From: Orlajensenia leifsoniae
GTDB taxonomy: Bacteria > Actinomycetota > Actinomycetes > Actinomycetales > Microbacteriaceae
Length of the DNA stretch: 64,000 bases
Assembly: GCF_004570845.1 (NCBI RefSeq)
Contig: NZ_SPQZ01000009.1
Location: 40,517-104,516, forward strand
Direction: 5' to 3'
Of the stretch, positions 26,351 through 36,152 are shown piece after piece. A model generated the notes under the pieces. The model was not told where the DNA came from, ran no database searches, and saw only the letters and a list, made by a program, of their open reading frames with translations. The position numbers and the translations under genes were made by a program. Position 1 is the first letter of the stretch; every line of letters starts with the position of its first letter.

Positions 26351-27283
26351 GTGCCAGTCAACCGGTCGGTGAGCGTGGTGGGGGTCCAATTGTCCAAGGT
26401 AGAGAATTCCGGCACGATCGACCGAGACGCGCGAGGTTGGCGCGGTTTCTGGAATCGCGGTGGGCTGCTGAAGGCCCTTCTCATCGCAATCGTCTACGTC
26501 ATCCTGTACAACCTCGCCGGACTCCTTCTCATCCCGGTGGTCGGCGGTCTGATCTCAGACGACTACCTGAGTGACCCGCTGTCGGCATTCATCGTCATCG
26601 GCCTGCAGCCGCTGGTCGGGTCGGTGGTCCTGATCATCTTCGCGCTGAGTCTCGGCTGGCTGCCGCGTCCGCTGTTCGGCCGGCAGCCACCCCTGTCGCG
26701 CAAGTGGTGGTTCTGGGTCGCGCCCGTCCTCATCCTGATCCCGATCGTGTTCCACTTCTTCGGCATCGACTACGCCCGATACGGCATTGCGGTGGTCCTG
26801 TCGGTGCTGCTCGCAGGTCTGTTCGTCGGCTTCTCCGAAGACTTTGTGACCCGAGGGATGGCGGTGGTGTTGCTCCGTCGCCGTGGCTACCGCGAGTGGG
26901 CCGTGATGGCGCTCTCCTCGCTGATCTTCGCCGGCATGCACCTGTCCAACCTGATCGCCGGTCAGGACATTTCGACCGTCGGGCCGATCGTGATCTACAC
27001 GTTCGCGTTCGGTGTGTGCATGTACGCGACTCTTCGCGCCGGCGGCAACCTGATCTGGCCCATCATCCTGCACGGTCTCACTGACCCCACCAGCATCCTC
27101 GCGGCCGGTGGTATCGACGATTCAACCCATGCCACCTTCAACTCGTCGAACATGGTCGCTGTCGTCGGAACCGTCGGCTACGTGGTCTGGGCTGCCGTGC
27201 TCCTCATCATCACCCGCGGTAATGCACAGGGCCGAGCCGACGCCGACGAGGAGCCACGCGAACTAGTCAAGCGCCCCGCCTGA
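26351..27283 (+). CDS. CPBP family intramembrane metalloprotease
   Basis: Up to 310 residues, about eight membrane helices. Motif 1 is SEDFVTRG (E-D-x-x-x-R, Arg present), motif 2 FAGMHLSNLI with His, and the last motif HGLTD. All four catalytic landmarks are therefore present, unlike the neighbouring copy. The start is uncertain: GTG 26351 is longest, but TTG 26390 lies nine bases after GGTGGGGG and still precedes the first helix. Follows the first CPBP gene by 214 bp with no visible terminator and converges on the ABC permease gene with 14 bp between stops. Confidence 0.82.
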   Translation: MPVNRSVSVVGVQLSKVENSGTIDRDARGWRGFWNRGGLLKALLIAIVYVILYNLAGLLLIPVVGGLISDDYLSDPLSAFIVIGLQPLVGSVVLIIFALSLGWLPRPLFGRQPPLSRKWWFWVAPVLILIPIVFHFFGIDYARYGIAVVLSVLLAGLFVGFSEDFVTRGMAVVLLRRRGYREWAVMALSSLIFAGMHLSNLIAGQDISTVGPIVIYTFAFGVCMYATLRAGGNLIWPIILHGLTDPTSILAAGGIDDSTHATFNSSNMVAVVGTVGYVVWAAVLLIITRGNAQGRADADEEPRELVKRPA

Positions 27284-27297
27284 CGACCCGTTGGTCT

Positions 27298-28851
27298 TCA
27301 GCCGGTGACGGCTTCGAGCAGAGCGTCAGGACTGCGGTCCAAACGTCGACCGTAGCCTCGCACGGAGAGCACCGCCATCACTATCCCGATGAGGAGGACC
27401 GTGAGGGCCGCAATGCTCGACGGCACGATCACCGTCAGTGCCGCCCACGCGATTCCGCCCAGGATCAGCAGGGCGAGCGCCACCCCGAGTGTGGCGAGGA
27501 TCCGCGGGAGCTGGGCGGCCCGGTTGGAGGCGCTGCTGACGTTGAAGGGGCTTCGCACGCTCGACCATGCGCCGACTGCAGCCACGATGGCGATCGTCGA
27601 ATAGCTGGCGATCAGAGCCACGAAGACCTCATCGACGTGGTGGAAGACCAGGGCGAACGCGATCGTGATACCCGTCGTCAGGGGCACGAGGAAGAGCACG
27701 ACGGCGACGATCTTCCCAGCCAGTACTTGTTGGAGCCTCGCGCCCGACTGCACGGTGGCTTCGATCCCTACGCCGTCGTACCCGAAGACATTCGTCACCC
27801 CGCCGAAGGCGATGATGAGTGTCGTGATCGCCATCGAAACGGTCAGCGGGTTGGATGCGGCCTGCGTCACCCCGATCACGATTCCGAACAGGGGTGTGAT
27901 CGTGATCAGCTGCACCGCTCTCGGAGACCGGAAGAAGAGGTACCGCAGGTGTTGGCTCATCGCGGCGAGCGCGGTCCCACTACGGACACCGTGCAACAGG
28001 CGTGGCACGAGCGCGAGATCTTCGCGCCGATTCATGCTGCGATGGCTGTCGCTCGATCCCGCCTGTCCTCGAACGTGTCGATCGAGCGCCCAGGTCCAGC
28101 CCACGATCGCCAGGGCGACGGTACCGACGACGATCACCGCACGAAGCGCAGCGCCGCCGGCATCCCCGTCGCGCATCTGGATGCCGATGGCCCCGGCAGC
28201 ACCCGGAGGGGTCCACGAGAGCACATCACCGATGACGCCGGCAGCCGCATCCGCCGACCGCAGGATGTTCGTCGATGCCTCCACCAAGAGGAAGACACCG
28301 ACCGCGAAGAGACCACTGACGATGATGGCGACATCCCGACCGCGTCGTGATGCGAGTGCGGCCGCGAACAGCGCGCGAACGGCGTAGGACGTGCTCACGC
28401 AGAGAACGACGAACAGGACCGCACTGATCAGGACGATGATCCGCGTGAGAACGTCGTAACCCGCCGCGACCGTTGCTCCGACAGCCACGAGAAACGTGGC
28501 AACTGCGGTGGGTGTTGCGAGTCCTCCGATCAGCAGTCCGGTGATCTGCTCCGTACGCGACAGCGGGAACTGCTCCAACTTCACGGGGTCGATCGCATCT
28601 CCGCCCGCGCCTGGGAGAAGCACGGGCGTGAGGATCCAGGAGAGGAAGAGTGCTGTCATGAGCAGCAGGACGATCATGTCGCCTGCGGCGGTGTCCTGCG
28701 AGTCGAAGATCGCGACCAGGGTGCCACCGGCGAGCCCGAACAGGACAGCGATCACCCACCCTGCCACGAACCAGACGGTTCCGCCCGTACCCCGCTGATC
28801 GCGGCCGCCGCGCTGCAGGGCGAGCCTCAGTCTGAAGAGGACGAGAGCCAT
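27298..28851 (-). CDS. ABC-2 type exporter permease
   Basis: 517 residues with about 12 hydrophobic segments in two halves separated by a hydrophilic stretch (residues 265-310). The N-terminus (LVLFRLRLALQRGGRDQRG) is basic and cytoplasmic, as in large actinobacterial ABC exporter permeases. The gene overlaps the 3' end of its ATPase gene by 25 bp. Substrate unknown; the surrounding CPBP and small membrane genes suggest an envelope-related role. Confidence 0.8.
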   Translation of the reverse strand: MALVLFRLRLALQRGGRDQRGTGGTVWFVAGWVIAVLFGLAGGTLVAIFDSQDTAAGDMIVLLLMTALFLSWILTPVLLPGAGGDAIDPVKLEQFPLSRTEQITGLLIGGLATPTAVATFLVAVGATVAAGYDVLTRIIVLISAVLFVVLCVSTSYAVRALFAAALASRRGRDVAIIVSGLFAVGVFLLVEASTNILRSADAAAGVIGDVLSWTPPGAAGAIGIQMRDGDAGGAALRAVIVVGTVALAIVGWTWALDRHVRGQAGSSDSHRSMNRREDLALVPRLLHGVRSGTALAAMSQHLRYLFFRSPRAVQLITITPLFGIVIGVTQAASNPLTVSMAITTLIIAFGGVTNVFGYDGVGIEATVQSGARLQQVLAGKIVAVVLFLVPLTTGITIAFALVFHHVDEVFVALIASYSTIAIVAAVGAWSSVRSPFNVSSASNRAAQLPRILATLGVALALLILGGIAWAALTVIVPSSIAALTVLLIGIVMAVLSVRGYGRRLDRSPDALLEAVTG

Positions 28852-29591
28852 CCGAGATCCTCCTTTTTGAGCTCCCGCCCACCGACGATCCCGACGAAGG
28901 CGTCTTCGAGAGATCCGGTGCCAGCGAGTTCGCGAACCGTGCCCTCCGCGACGAGAGTGCCTCCAGCGATCACGGCGACGCGATCGCAGAGCCTCTCGAC
29001 GACGTCGAGGACGTGGCTGGAGAAGACGACCGAGCCCCCGCCGTCTCGATAGCGAGCGAGCAGTTGTTCCATGACCTGGGTGTTCACCGGGTCGAGAGAG
29101 CCGAATGGTTCGTCGAGGATGAGCACACGCGGGCTGTGGAGGATGGCGACGGCGAGGCCGACCCTCTTAGTCATCCCCAGGGAGAAGTCCGCGATCTGCC
29201 GGTCGGCGTCAGCTTCCAGCCCGAGCACACGCAGGAGGTCGTCACCACGCTCCCGGATCGTCGCGGACTCCATCCCCCGCAACATGCCGGCGTAGTCCAG
29301 CATCTCCCGCGCGCTGAGCCGCGAGAAGAGGGTGGGGTTGTCTGGCACGTATCCGAGGATCCGCTTCGCCGCCCTCGGATCCGGCCACACTGAGACACCG
29401 TCGACCTCGATCGTGCCGCCATCCGGACGCAGGAGTCCCGCGATCATGCGGATCGTCGTCGTCTTACCGGCACCATTCGGACCCGCGAGTCCGTAGAAGG
29501 AGCCGGTCGGGATCGTCAAAGACAGATCCTGGATGACGTGCGCATCCCCGAAAGCCTTCTTCAGTCCGGATATGCCGATTGCTGTCAACAC
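28827..29591 (-). CDS. ABC transporter ATP-binding protein
   Basis: 254 residues. Walker A is GPNGAGKTTT, the signature is FSLGMTKR (LSGGQ variant), Walker B is RVLILDEPFGSLDP and the switch His is in VFSSHVLDVVE. GTG 29591 is chosen because GGGAAAGG lies just upstream; TTG one codon later is equally possible. The longer start at 29615 has no ribosome site. Pairs with the overlapping permease gene as an ABC-2 exporter. Confidence 0.9.
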   Translation of the reverse strand: MLTAIGISGLKKAFGDAHVIQDLSLTIPTGSFYGLAGPNGAGKTTTIRMIAGLLRPDGGTIEVDGVSVWPDPRAAKRILGYVPDNPTLFSRLSAREMLDYAGMLRGMESATIRERGDDLLRVLGLEADADRQIADFSLGMTKRVGLAVAILHSPRVLILDEPFGSLDPVNTQVMEQLLARYRDGGGSVVFSSHVLDVVERLCDRVAVIAGGTLVAEGTVRELAGTGSLEDAFVGIVGGRELKKEDLGWLSSSSD

Positions 29592-29691
29592 ACTGCCTTT
29601 CCCATGCCGAGCCACTCCGAGGAACTACTGCCCGGATCACCGGGTGTTCTGTACCGTGGTCATACGATCATTCCTCATCTAAGGAGACCAC

Positions 29692-29877
29692 ATGCCAGCT
29701 CGCAGCCGCGGCCGATCCACAGCGCTCATCGTGATTGGTGTCATCGTGGTGGTTCTGAGTATCTTGGCCCTCACCGCCGGAGGGCAGATCCTCTGGTGGA
29801 TCTCGTTGGCTGCGGGAATCATTGCACTCGTGATCGGCGTGATCGATCTCGCCAGGAATCGGGGCACGAAAGCCTGA
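29692..29877 (+). CDS. Small two-helix membrane protein
   Basis: 61 residues, with AAGGAGA nine bases before the ATG. After a basic start (PARSRGRS) there are two hydrophobic helices, ALIVIGVIVVVLSILALTAG and WWISLAAGIIALVIGVIDLA, and a basic tail. No family recognised. It sits alone, divergent from the ABC operon. Confidence 0.7.
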   Translation: MPARSRGRSTALIVIGVIVVVLSILALTAGGQILWWISLAAGIIALVIGVIDLARNRGTKA

Positions 29878-30011
29878 CACGCTCATCGAACGCCGTCGCC
29901 ACTGAGTTCAGCGCGGCGTCACGATCGGGTGAGGCTCGAGTACCAAACGGCCCATGGCGATCATTGACGCCTCTAATGCAGGCAATAGACGCCGTGCTGG
30001 CGATGTCGCTG

Positions 30012-30383
30012 CTATCGACGGAAGTACTCGTTCGCGGTCTTGGTGTAGAGCAGCACGAGGCCGATGACGGCCACGATCGCGGCGAGGAGCGGGCCGACGA
30101 AGTTCGCGGGGTGCGCCAGGATCGAGAAGATTGCGGAGATCAGCGACAGCACGAACGAGATCGTGACGAGGATACGGGCCACGCGACTGCCGGTGAACAG
30201 GGCGAAGGCGACAAGGAATGAGATGACGCCGACGACGATCGCCACCCAGGCGGTCTCGGTCGACACTCCCTCAGGGTTGAGGACTCGGGTGAGGACGAGG
30301 ATTCCGGAGATGATCTGCAGCGCAGCTCCGATCCACGCCAGAACTGCGATGAGTACGATGCCGCCAGGACGCTGACCAGCCAT
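30012..30383 (-). CDS. Four-helix small membrane protein
   Basis: 123 residues, with GAAGGAGAA eight bases before the ATG. Four hydrophobic helices begin with GGIVLIAVLAWIGAALQIIS; the C-terminus is basic. Resembles small DUF-type tetraspan proteins of actinobacteria; no function can be assigned. Confidence 0.72.
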   Translation of the reverse strand: MAGQRPGGIVLIAVLAWIGAALQIISGILVLTRVLNPEGVSTETAWVAIVVGVISFLVAFALFTGSRVARILVTISFVLSLISAIFSILAHPANFVGPLLAAIVAVIGLVLLYTKTANEYFRR

Positions 30384-30534
30384 AATGTGTTCTCCTTCTC
30401 GTTCTTCGTGAGTTCACCGCAGTGAGTCATCCCGGTGATGACGGCGATGTTCCTGCTCGGACTGCATGACCGCAGACCGTGTTCATCGGTGGTCGCGGCT
30501 GAATAGCCATGAACCGCGGGGAGGAGCCAGCTCG

Positions 30535-31008
30535 TCAGTCGCCGAGCTCGCCCAGGAGATCCTTCAGGCCGAGGCCGCCGATGTTCTGGGCCTCGAACTC
30601 GATGGTCGTGTCGGTGGTGGTATCGGTCAGCTTGATGACGCGCACGGTGCCACGCTGATGACGGTCCACGGCGAGGTTGCTCCGCTCAATGAACGTGACC
30701 GGGTGCAGGTTCTTCCATCCGCCCACGAGGCCCGTCCTGGTGCGACCGAGCACGTAGAGGCGTGTGGCGGAGGCTGCGAGCACGATCGACGGGTAGCTGC
30801 CCTTCGACGAAGCGTTGACACGCTGTCCGAGCATTCCCCCGGCGACGCCCCAGGCCATGGAGTTGTCACCGCCCACCCCCACGCCCGCTGCCGCGCCGAG
30901 CACGCTCGCGAAGGTGGAACCCCGCGGCATGACCACCGCTACATCCAGAACCTCGTCGTCGGGTACGACTGCTTGTGCGCCCTCGCGAGCGCTGTCCTCT
31001 CGAGACAA
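30535..31008 (-). CDS. Uncharacterised protein, copy B of an inverted paralogue pair
   Basis: 157 residues starting MSREDSAREGAQAVVPDDE. Colinear with the 167-residue protein at 24866 and, by eye, well over half identical. The Gly-rich segment FASVLGAAAGVGVGGDN and the C-terminal NIGGLGLKDLLGELGD are kept, and it ends about where copy A adds ten charged residues. Copy B has no CPBP partner in an overlapping frame, unlike copy A. Confidence 0.7.
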   Translation of the reverse strand: MSREDSAREGAQAVVPDDEVLDVAVVMPRGSTFASVLGAAAGVGVGGDNSMAWGVAGGMLGQRVNASSKGSYPSIVLAASATRLYVLGRTRTGLVGGWKNLHPVTFIERSNLAVDRHQRGTVRVIKLTDTTTDTTIEFEAQNIGGLGLKDLLGELGD

Positions 31009-31246
31009 CTGTGACGCCCTTTCAGATGTTGGATTCGTCCGAGGGGTGCCCGGTTTGGATTGCTCACCACGTTAGCTAGATGCGGGAGATTTCGGAAGAG
31101 AGAGCATGGCGCCGTCCGGATCCGCTTCACCCCCGACCCTGCACACGCTCGCGGTCCGTCGATCCCCACGGGTGGTCAAGCTGGGGGAGTGTGTGTTTGA
31201 CTAGCCCAAATTCTGTACCTTCCTGATGCAATTGGGGGCAGCACGG

Positions 31247-34200
31247 ATGGGGCGACATGGGGATCTCAGCGGCCGCTCGGTTGTGAGTACTGCTGGTCGG
31301 AAGCTGGCGGCGACCATTGCCGCCGCTGCCCTCCTTTTGACTCCAGCGGTGGTGACAGTTCCTGCCTTCGCGGACCCACCCACGACCGGAACCACAGTTG
31401 TAGACGAGACCTTCAGGGGTGCGACTGTTCCGGACGACGCGTGGAAGGTTCTGGGCGATGCCTGCTTGACCGGCTCGGCCGCTGGATCGACGCCACCTGC
31501 GGGATCCGCCGCTGTGCCGAGCTGCGCCGCCCACCAGAGCGGGCCTGTCCCTACCCCGGGCGTCACGGACGGCTATCTGCAGCTCACGGACACCGGATTC
31601 AGCCGGGAGGGGAGCATCCTCTACGACCGTCCCATTCCGGCGTCGGCTGGCATCTCCGTCACGTTCGAGCAGTACCAGTACGGAGGGAACGGTGCAGATG
31701 GAATCGGGTTCTTCCTCGTCGACGGGTCGACGACCCTGAACGCGATCGGGGGAGTGGGAGGCAGCCTCGGCTATGCCCAGTTCGTGAACGGGCAGCCGGG
31801 AATCCCGGGCGGCTATCTCGGCGTCGGTCTCGACGCATGGGGTAACTACTACAACGACACCGAGGGCCGCGGCACCGGATGCCCGGCCGAATCTCGATCG
31901 CCGTCGACCTGGAACGGCCCGGCCGCGCCGAGCGTCATCACCGTGCGAGGACCAGGCGACGGCGGGTACGGCTACTGCTGGTTGGGTGCGACGATTCCGC
32001 AACCCTTGGGGAACCCCTACTCGCCGGGCACCACGCTGAACGGGGGAAGCGGCACCTTGCGGGCCGACACACTCGACGCATCTCGACGCACCGTCAACGT
32101 CACCGTCGACCCCTCGAGCGATCCCGACCCGCGGATCCGTGTCGAGGTTCAGTACACGCCAGGGGGTGCCTGGATTCCTGAGATCGACCTTCCGGCGCCT
32201 GCGGGCACGCCGTCGACTCTCAAGTTCGGTCTCTCGGGATCAACCGGCTACTGGCAGGACGTGCACCTCCTCCGGAACGTCGTGGTCAGAACCGTCGAGC
32301 CGCTCGCCGACCTCGTACTGGAGAAGCAAGTCGACCGGTCCGGGCCAGCGCTCCCAGCTGTGCTCACCGAAGGCTCGGTTATCCCGTACCTCTACACCGT
32401 CGCCAACTCCGGTGGCCCTGTCGATGCCCTGCGGGTCAATGACGACCTCGTCACCGACGTCACCTGCAGCAGCACGTCGCTCGACGGCACTGTGGCGACC
32501 GAGACGACGACCTGCCGTGGGTCGTACACGGTGACGAGTGCGGATGTCGCTGTCGGCTCGGTAACCAACGTGGCCTCAGCGTCAGCGACTGCAGCGGGTG
32601 GGACGGGCGTCGAGTCGCCGTTGCGTTCGCTGACCGTTCCCCTCGTGAGTTCGCTCGATCTTCAGAAGTCCGCGGCGACTCCGGCACCATACAACGTGGG
32701 CCAGCAGGTGTCCTACTCCTACGTGGTCACCAACACCGGCGGATCGACGCTGACCGATGTGTCGATCGCCGACGACAGGATCGCCGCAGCGGATCTGCGC
32801 TGCCCGCAGACGGTACTCGCCCCGGACGCAGACGTCACCTGCACAGGCTCGAGTGTGATCGCGCCGGCAGATCTCGATGCCGACGGAAACCTCGTGAACA
32901 CCGCCGTCGCACGCGGAGGCACCGCAGTAGGCCAGACGGTCCAGTCCGCCCCCCAGCGGCTATCCCTCCCCGTCGCCGTGGATGTCGCACTCATCAAGAC
33001 GGTCGACGATCCAGACCCCGAGGTCGGCGACACCATCACCTTCACCGTGACCGCCTCGAACAACGGTCCCGCGACAGCCACCGGCCTCGTCGTGACCGAC
33101 ACGCTGCCCGGCACCGGTCCCGACCAGAGGTTCGCGTTCACCCGATCGACTGTCACGGCAGGCTCGTATTCGTCCGACAGCGGCGCGTGGTCGATTCCGA
33201 GCCTCGCGCCCGGATCGGCTGCGTCGTTGACGATCACCGGCGTGCTCGGTTCTGGCTCCACCCTGACGAACAGCGCCTCGGTGGGTGCTCTGGATCAAAC
33301 TGACCGCGATCCGTCGAATGATCGGGCCGTGGTCACAGTCAATCCCTTCGTACCGACCGCCGACATCGCGGTGACGAAGACCAGTGACCTCGCCAGGGTG
33401 GGCATCGGTGAGATCGATCTCTTCACCTTGCGAGCGTCGAACGGCGGACCTTCAGCCGCTGCGGGAGTGGCCGTTCGCGATCTGCTGCCCCCCGGGTTGA
33501 CCTACCTTGCCGACGAATCCGGCGGCGACGGCACCTACGACCCTGGAACAGGCGTCTGGCGAATCGGCGACCTCGCGTCAGGAGCCGCCGCCGAGCGCAC
33601 CATCGCCGTTCGTGCAGACGCGCTCGGCACGTACACGAACCTCGCGACCGTGCAGCCGGGATCGACTCCCGCGGACTCCAATTCGGCCAACAACTCCTCC
33701 AGTGCGAATCTGAGTGTGGTTCGTGCCGAGACCGACCTGTCGGTCATCAAGAGCGTGTCGTCTCAGACGGCGACGGTGGGCGATACGGTGACCTTCCAGC
33801 TCGTGGCTTCGAATGCCGGACCCGTCGCCGCCCGCCAGGTCAGCGTCGCGGACGTCATTCCCTCTGGTCTCACGGTGACCGGCGCGTCGACGGACACTGG
33901 AACGATCTCCGCCGACGCCACCCTGTGGACCATAGGCACGCTACCCGCGGGTGATACCGCATCCCGGGCGACCGTCACGGCGACTGTCACGCGATCCGGC
34001 ACCCTCGTCAACACGGCCACGATCTCCTCACCCGTGGTGTCGGATACCGTGCCCGCCAACAACATCTCCTCAGCATCGGTGAGAACCAGCGAGCCGCAGG
34101 TCGACATCTCCGTCGCCAAGTCAGCATCAGTACCGTCCGGAGCGGACGTCGAGGCTGTCCCGGTCGGGGAGACGATCGAGTTCACACTGACGGCCAGCAA

Positions 34201-35767
34201 CAACAGCGCCGCTGCGGCCACCGAGCTGGTCCTGCGCGATGCCCTCCCTACTGGCCTCCAATACGACAGCGACAGCGGCGACGGCAGCTACGACGCTGAA
34301 ACAGGAGAGTGGCAGATCGCGACACTGGATGCCGGTTCCTCCGCCACGCACATCGTCGTCGCAGAGGTGACGGCTCCAGGCAGTTTCCACAACACGCTCG
34401 CAGTCGTCTCGTTGGCCCAGGCCGACACGGATCCGAGCAACAACACCGCAATCGTCTCCGGCAGCGGGATAGTGCTCGCGAATCTCTCGATCACCAAGAC
34501 CGTCGCCGATCCGATCGTGAGACAGGGCGCCCCGATGTCGTTCACGATCGTCGTGTCCAACAGTGGGCCCGACGCTGCGACGGATGTTATGGTCGCCGAC
34601 CCGGGCATCCCCGACTCGGCGACGGTGAGAGTGTCGCAGGGTTCCTGGGACGCAGCGACCCGGCACTGGACCGTCGGTGACCTGGCCGACGGAGCCTCAT
34701 CCACCCTGACCGTCGACATCATCGCGACGACGGCGGGACTGCAGCAGAACGTCGCAGGCGTGATCGGATTCGGCCAGCCCGATCCCGACCTCGCAGACAA
34801 CCTCGCGGTGGCGGAGGCCTATGCGCCATCAGCCGATCTGATGGTCACGAAGACCGTGGACGACGCGAGCCCCGTCGCCGGACAGACGGTGTCTTTCGTA
34901 GTGGGAATCTCGAACGCGGGCCCCGACGCCAGCGGCGACGTCGATGTTCAGGACACACTGCCATCCGGACTCCGATTCGTCTCGGCCGAGGCGAGTGTCG
35001 GCACGTTCGACGCGGACTCCGGGCACTGGTCCGTGGGCAATCTCGAACCCGTGTCGCTCCCGATCACGGCACCCCAGGAGACCCTGACCGTACGCGCGAT
35101 CGTCGAGGGAACGGGCCTCATCGAGAACACGGCGTCTGCAGACCGTGCCTCGGCCTTCGCTGTCGATCCGGACACCTCGAACAACACAGCGTCGGTCGTG
35201 CTCTCCGCGACGCCCGCGCTGGCTGAACTCCACACCACGAAGACGGTGATCGCAGGAGGTGTCGCAGGCGAAGCCGTCACCTACAGGATCGGCGTCACGA
35301 ACGACGGCGTCGCCTCTGCGGATCAGGTGGTCATGTCCGACACGCTTCCTGAGGGCCTCGAGGATGCGACGACCGAGACTGATGGATGCGCCATCACAGA
35401 CGGAACGCTGTCGTGCGACTTCGGGGACATGCAACCCGGATCGTCAGCCTCTGCGACTGTGAGCGCGACGGCCGTTTCTGCCGGCACGATCGTCAACACC
35501 GCGACCGTCGAGTCCACGAGTCCGCTGTCTCCCACGTCGACCCTCAGCGCGTCCGCGACACTGACGGTCGTCGGCGATCCGCCGCTGGTCGGGGGAGATG
35601 ATGATGGCGACACCGAGCCGGCCGGATCCAAGTCCGATCTGGCACGCACGGGGACCGACGTGAACGGGATCCCGCTGGGCACTGCAATCGCGTTGCTGGC
35701 TCTAGGGGTCGTGCTGGTCGCCGTCAGGCGTCGGCATGGATCCCCACACGGCTCGCGCGGAAAGTGA
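31247..35767 (+). CDS. Giant cell-wall-anchored DUF11-repeat surface protein
   Basis: 1506 residues from ATG 31247 (GGGGGCAG upstream; ATG 31226 is longer but lacks a site). A signal peptide is clear: a basic start, then LAATIAAAALLLTPAVVTV ending at AFA-DPP. Residues about 50-350 form a lectin-like/adhesin N-terminal domain (VDETFRGATVPDDAWKVLGD ... GGYLGVGLDAWGNYYN). Nine DUF11-type Ig-like repeats follow from about residue 353, opened by ADLVLEKQ, SSLDLQKS, VDVALIKT, ADIAVTKT, TDLSVIKS, VDISVAKS, ANLSITKT, ADLMVTKT and AELHTTKT. The C-terminus has LARTG (about 1464), an LAxTG signal of class E sortases, then one membrane helix and RRRHG. Likely an adhesin or stalk. Confidence 0.9.
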   Translation: MGRHGDLSGRSVVSTAGRKLAATIAAAALLLTPAVVTVPAFADPPTTGTTVVDETFRGATVPDDAWKVLGDACLTGSAAGSTPPAGSAAVPSCAAHQSGPVPTPGVTDGYLQLTDTGFSREGSILYDRPIPASAGISVTFEQYQYGGNGADGIGFFLVDGSTTLNAIGGVGGSLGYAQFVNGQPGIPGGYLGVGLDAWGNYYNDTEGRGTGCPAESRSPSTWNGPAAPSVITVRGPGDGGYGYCWLGATIPQPLGNPYSPGTTLNGGSGTLRADTLDASRRTVNVTVDPSSDPDPRIRVEVQYTPGGAWIPEIDLPAPAGTPSTLKFGLSGSTGYWQDVHLLRNVVVRTVEPLADLVLEKQVDRSGPALPAVLTEGSVIPYLYTVANSGGPVDALRVNDDLVTDVTCSSTSLDGTVATETTTCRGSYTVTSADVAVGSVTNVASASATAAGGTGVESPLRSLTVPLVSSLDLQKSAATPAPYNVGQQVSYSYVVTNTGGSTLTDVSIADDRIAAADLRCPQTVLAPDADVTCTGSSVIAPADLDADGNLVNTAVARGGTAVGQTVQSAPQRLSLPVAVDVALIKTVDDPDPEVGDTITFTVTASNNGPATATGLVVTDTLPGTGPDQRFAFTRSTVTAGSYSSDSGAWSIPSLAPGSAASLTITGVLGSGSTLTNSASVGALDQTDRDPSNDRAVVTVNPFVPTADIAVTKTSDLARVGIGEIDLFTLRASNGGPSAAAGVAVRDLLPPGLTYLADESGGDGTYDPGTGVWRIGDLASGAAAERTIAVRADALGTYTNLATVQPGSTPADSNSANNSSSANLSVVRAETDLSVIKSVSSQTATVGDTVTFQLVASNAGPVAARQVSVADVIPSGLTVTGASTDTGTISADATLWTIGTLPAGDTASRATVTATVTRSGTLVNTATISSPVVSDTVPANNISSASVRTSEPQVDISVAKSASVPSGADVEAVPVGETIEFTLTASNNSAAAATELVLRDALPTGLQYDSDSGDGSYDAETGEWQIATLDAGSSATHIVVAEVTAPGSFHNTLAVVSLAQADTDPSNNTAIVSGSGIVLANLSITKTVADPIVRQGAPMSFTIVVSNSGPDAATDVMVADPGIPDSATVRVSQGSWDAATRHWTVGDLADGASSTLTVDIIATTAGLQQNVAGVIGFGQPDPDLADNLAVAEAYAPSADLMVTKTVDDASPVAGQTVSFVVGISNAGPDASGDVDVQDTLPSGLRFVSAEASVGTFDADSGHWSVGNLEPVSLPITAPQETLTVRAIVEGTGLIENTASADRASAFAVDPDTSNNTASVVLSATPALAELHTTKTVIAGGVAGEAVTYRIGVTNDGVASADQVVMSDTLPEGLEDATTETDGCAITDGTLSCDFGDMQPGSSASATVSATAVSAGTIVNTATVESTSPLSPTSTLSASATLTVVGDPPLVGGDDDGDTEPAGSKSDLARTGTDVNGIPLGTAIALLALGVVLVAVRRRHGSPHGSRGK

Positions 35768-36152
35768 TCTCGAAACCTGTCTGGCGTCCAACATCCAGCA
35801 CCGCTTCAGGTGCAGACGACCGGAAATCAACCATCTCTTCTAGCCGTGGGCTGACCTATCCAGATGTGCTCACCTTGGTGATTCGTCGTCTCGGTCCTCC
35901 GGAAGCTGGGGACAAGTCCCAGCTCGGGAGCGCCTGGAAGCTGTCGCAGTAAAGGATCCGCTTGCGGACGCCCGCTCCAGGACTGGCTCATGGAGGAATC
36001 GAAGGCTGACAGCCAGACCTCCTGACATCGGCATCGTGCCCAGGGGATTGATTGAGGGGCCAACTGCCGCGTGCGCTTCCGACCGAAAGGCGCGCTGTCG
36101 GTGCATGATCTCCAGTAGGGATGGATTACATCGGCTGTGATGCGGGGGCAGA
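35768..36152. other. Gene-free stretch
   Basis: 385 bp after the surface-protein gene. No terminator hairpin with a T run and no coding signal were seen. Confidence 0.45.
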
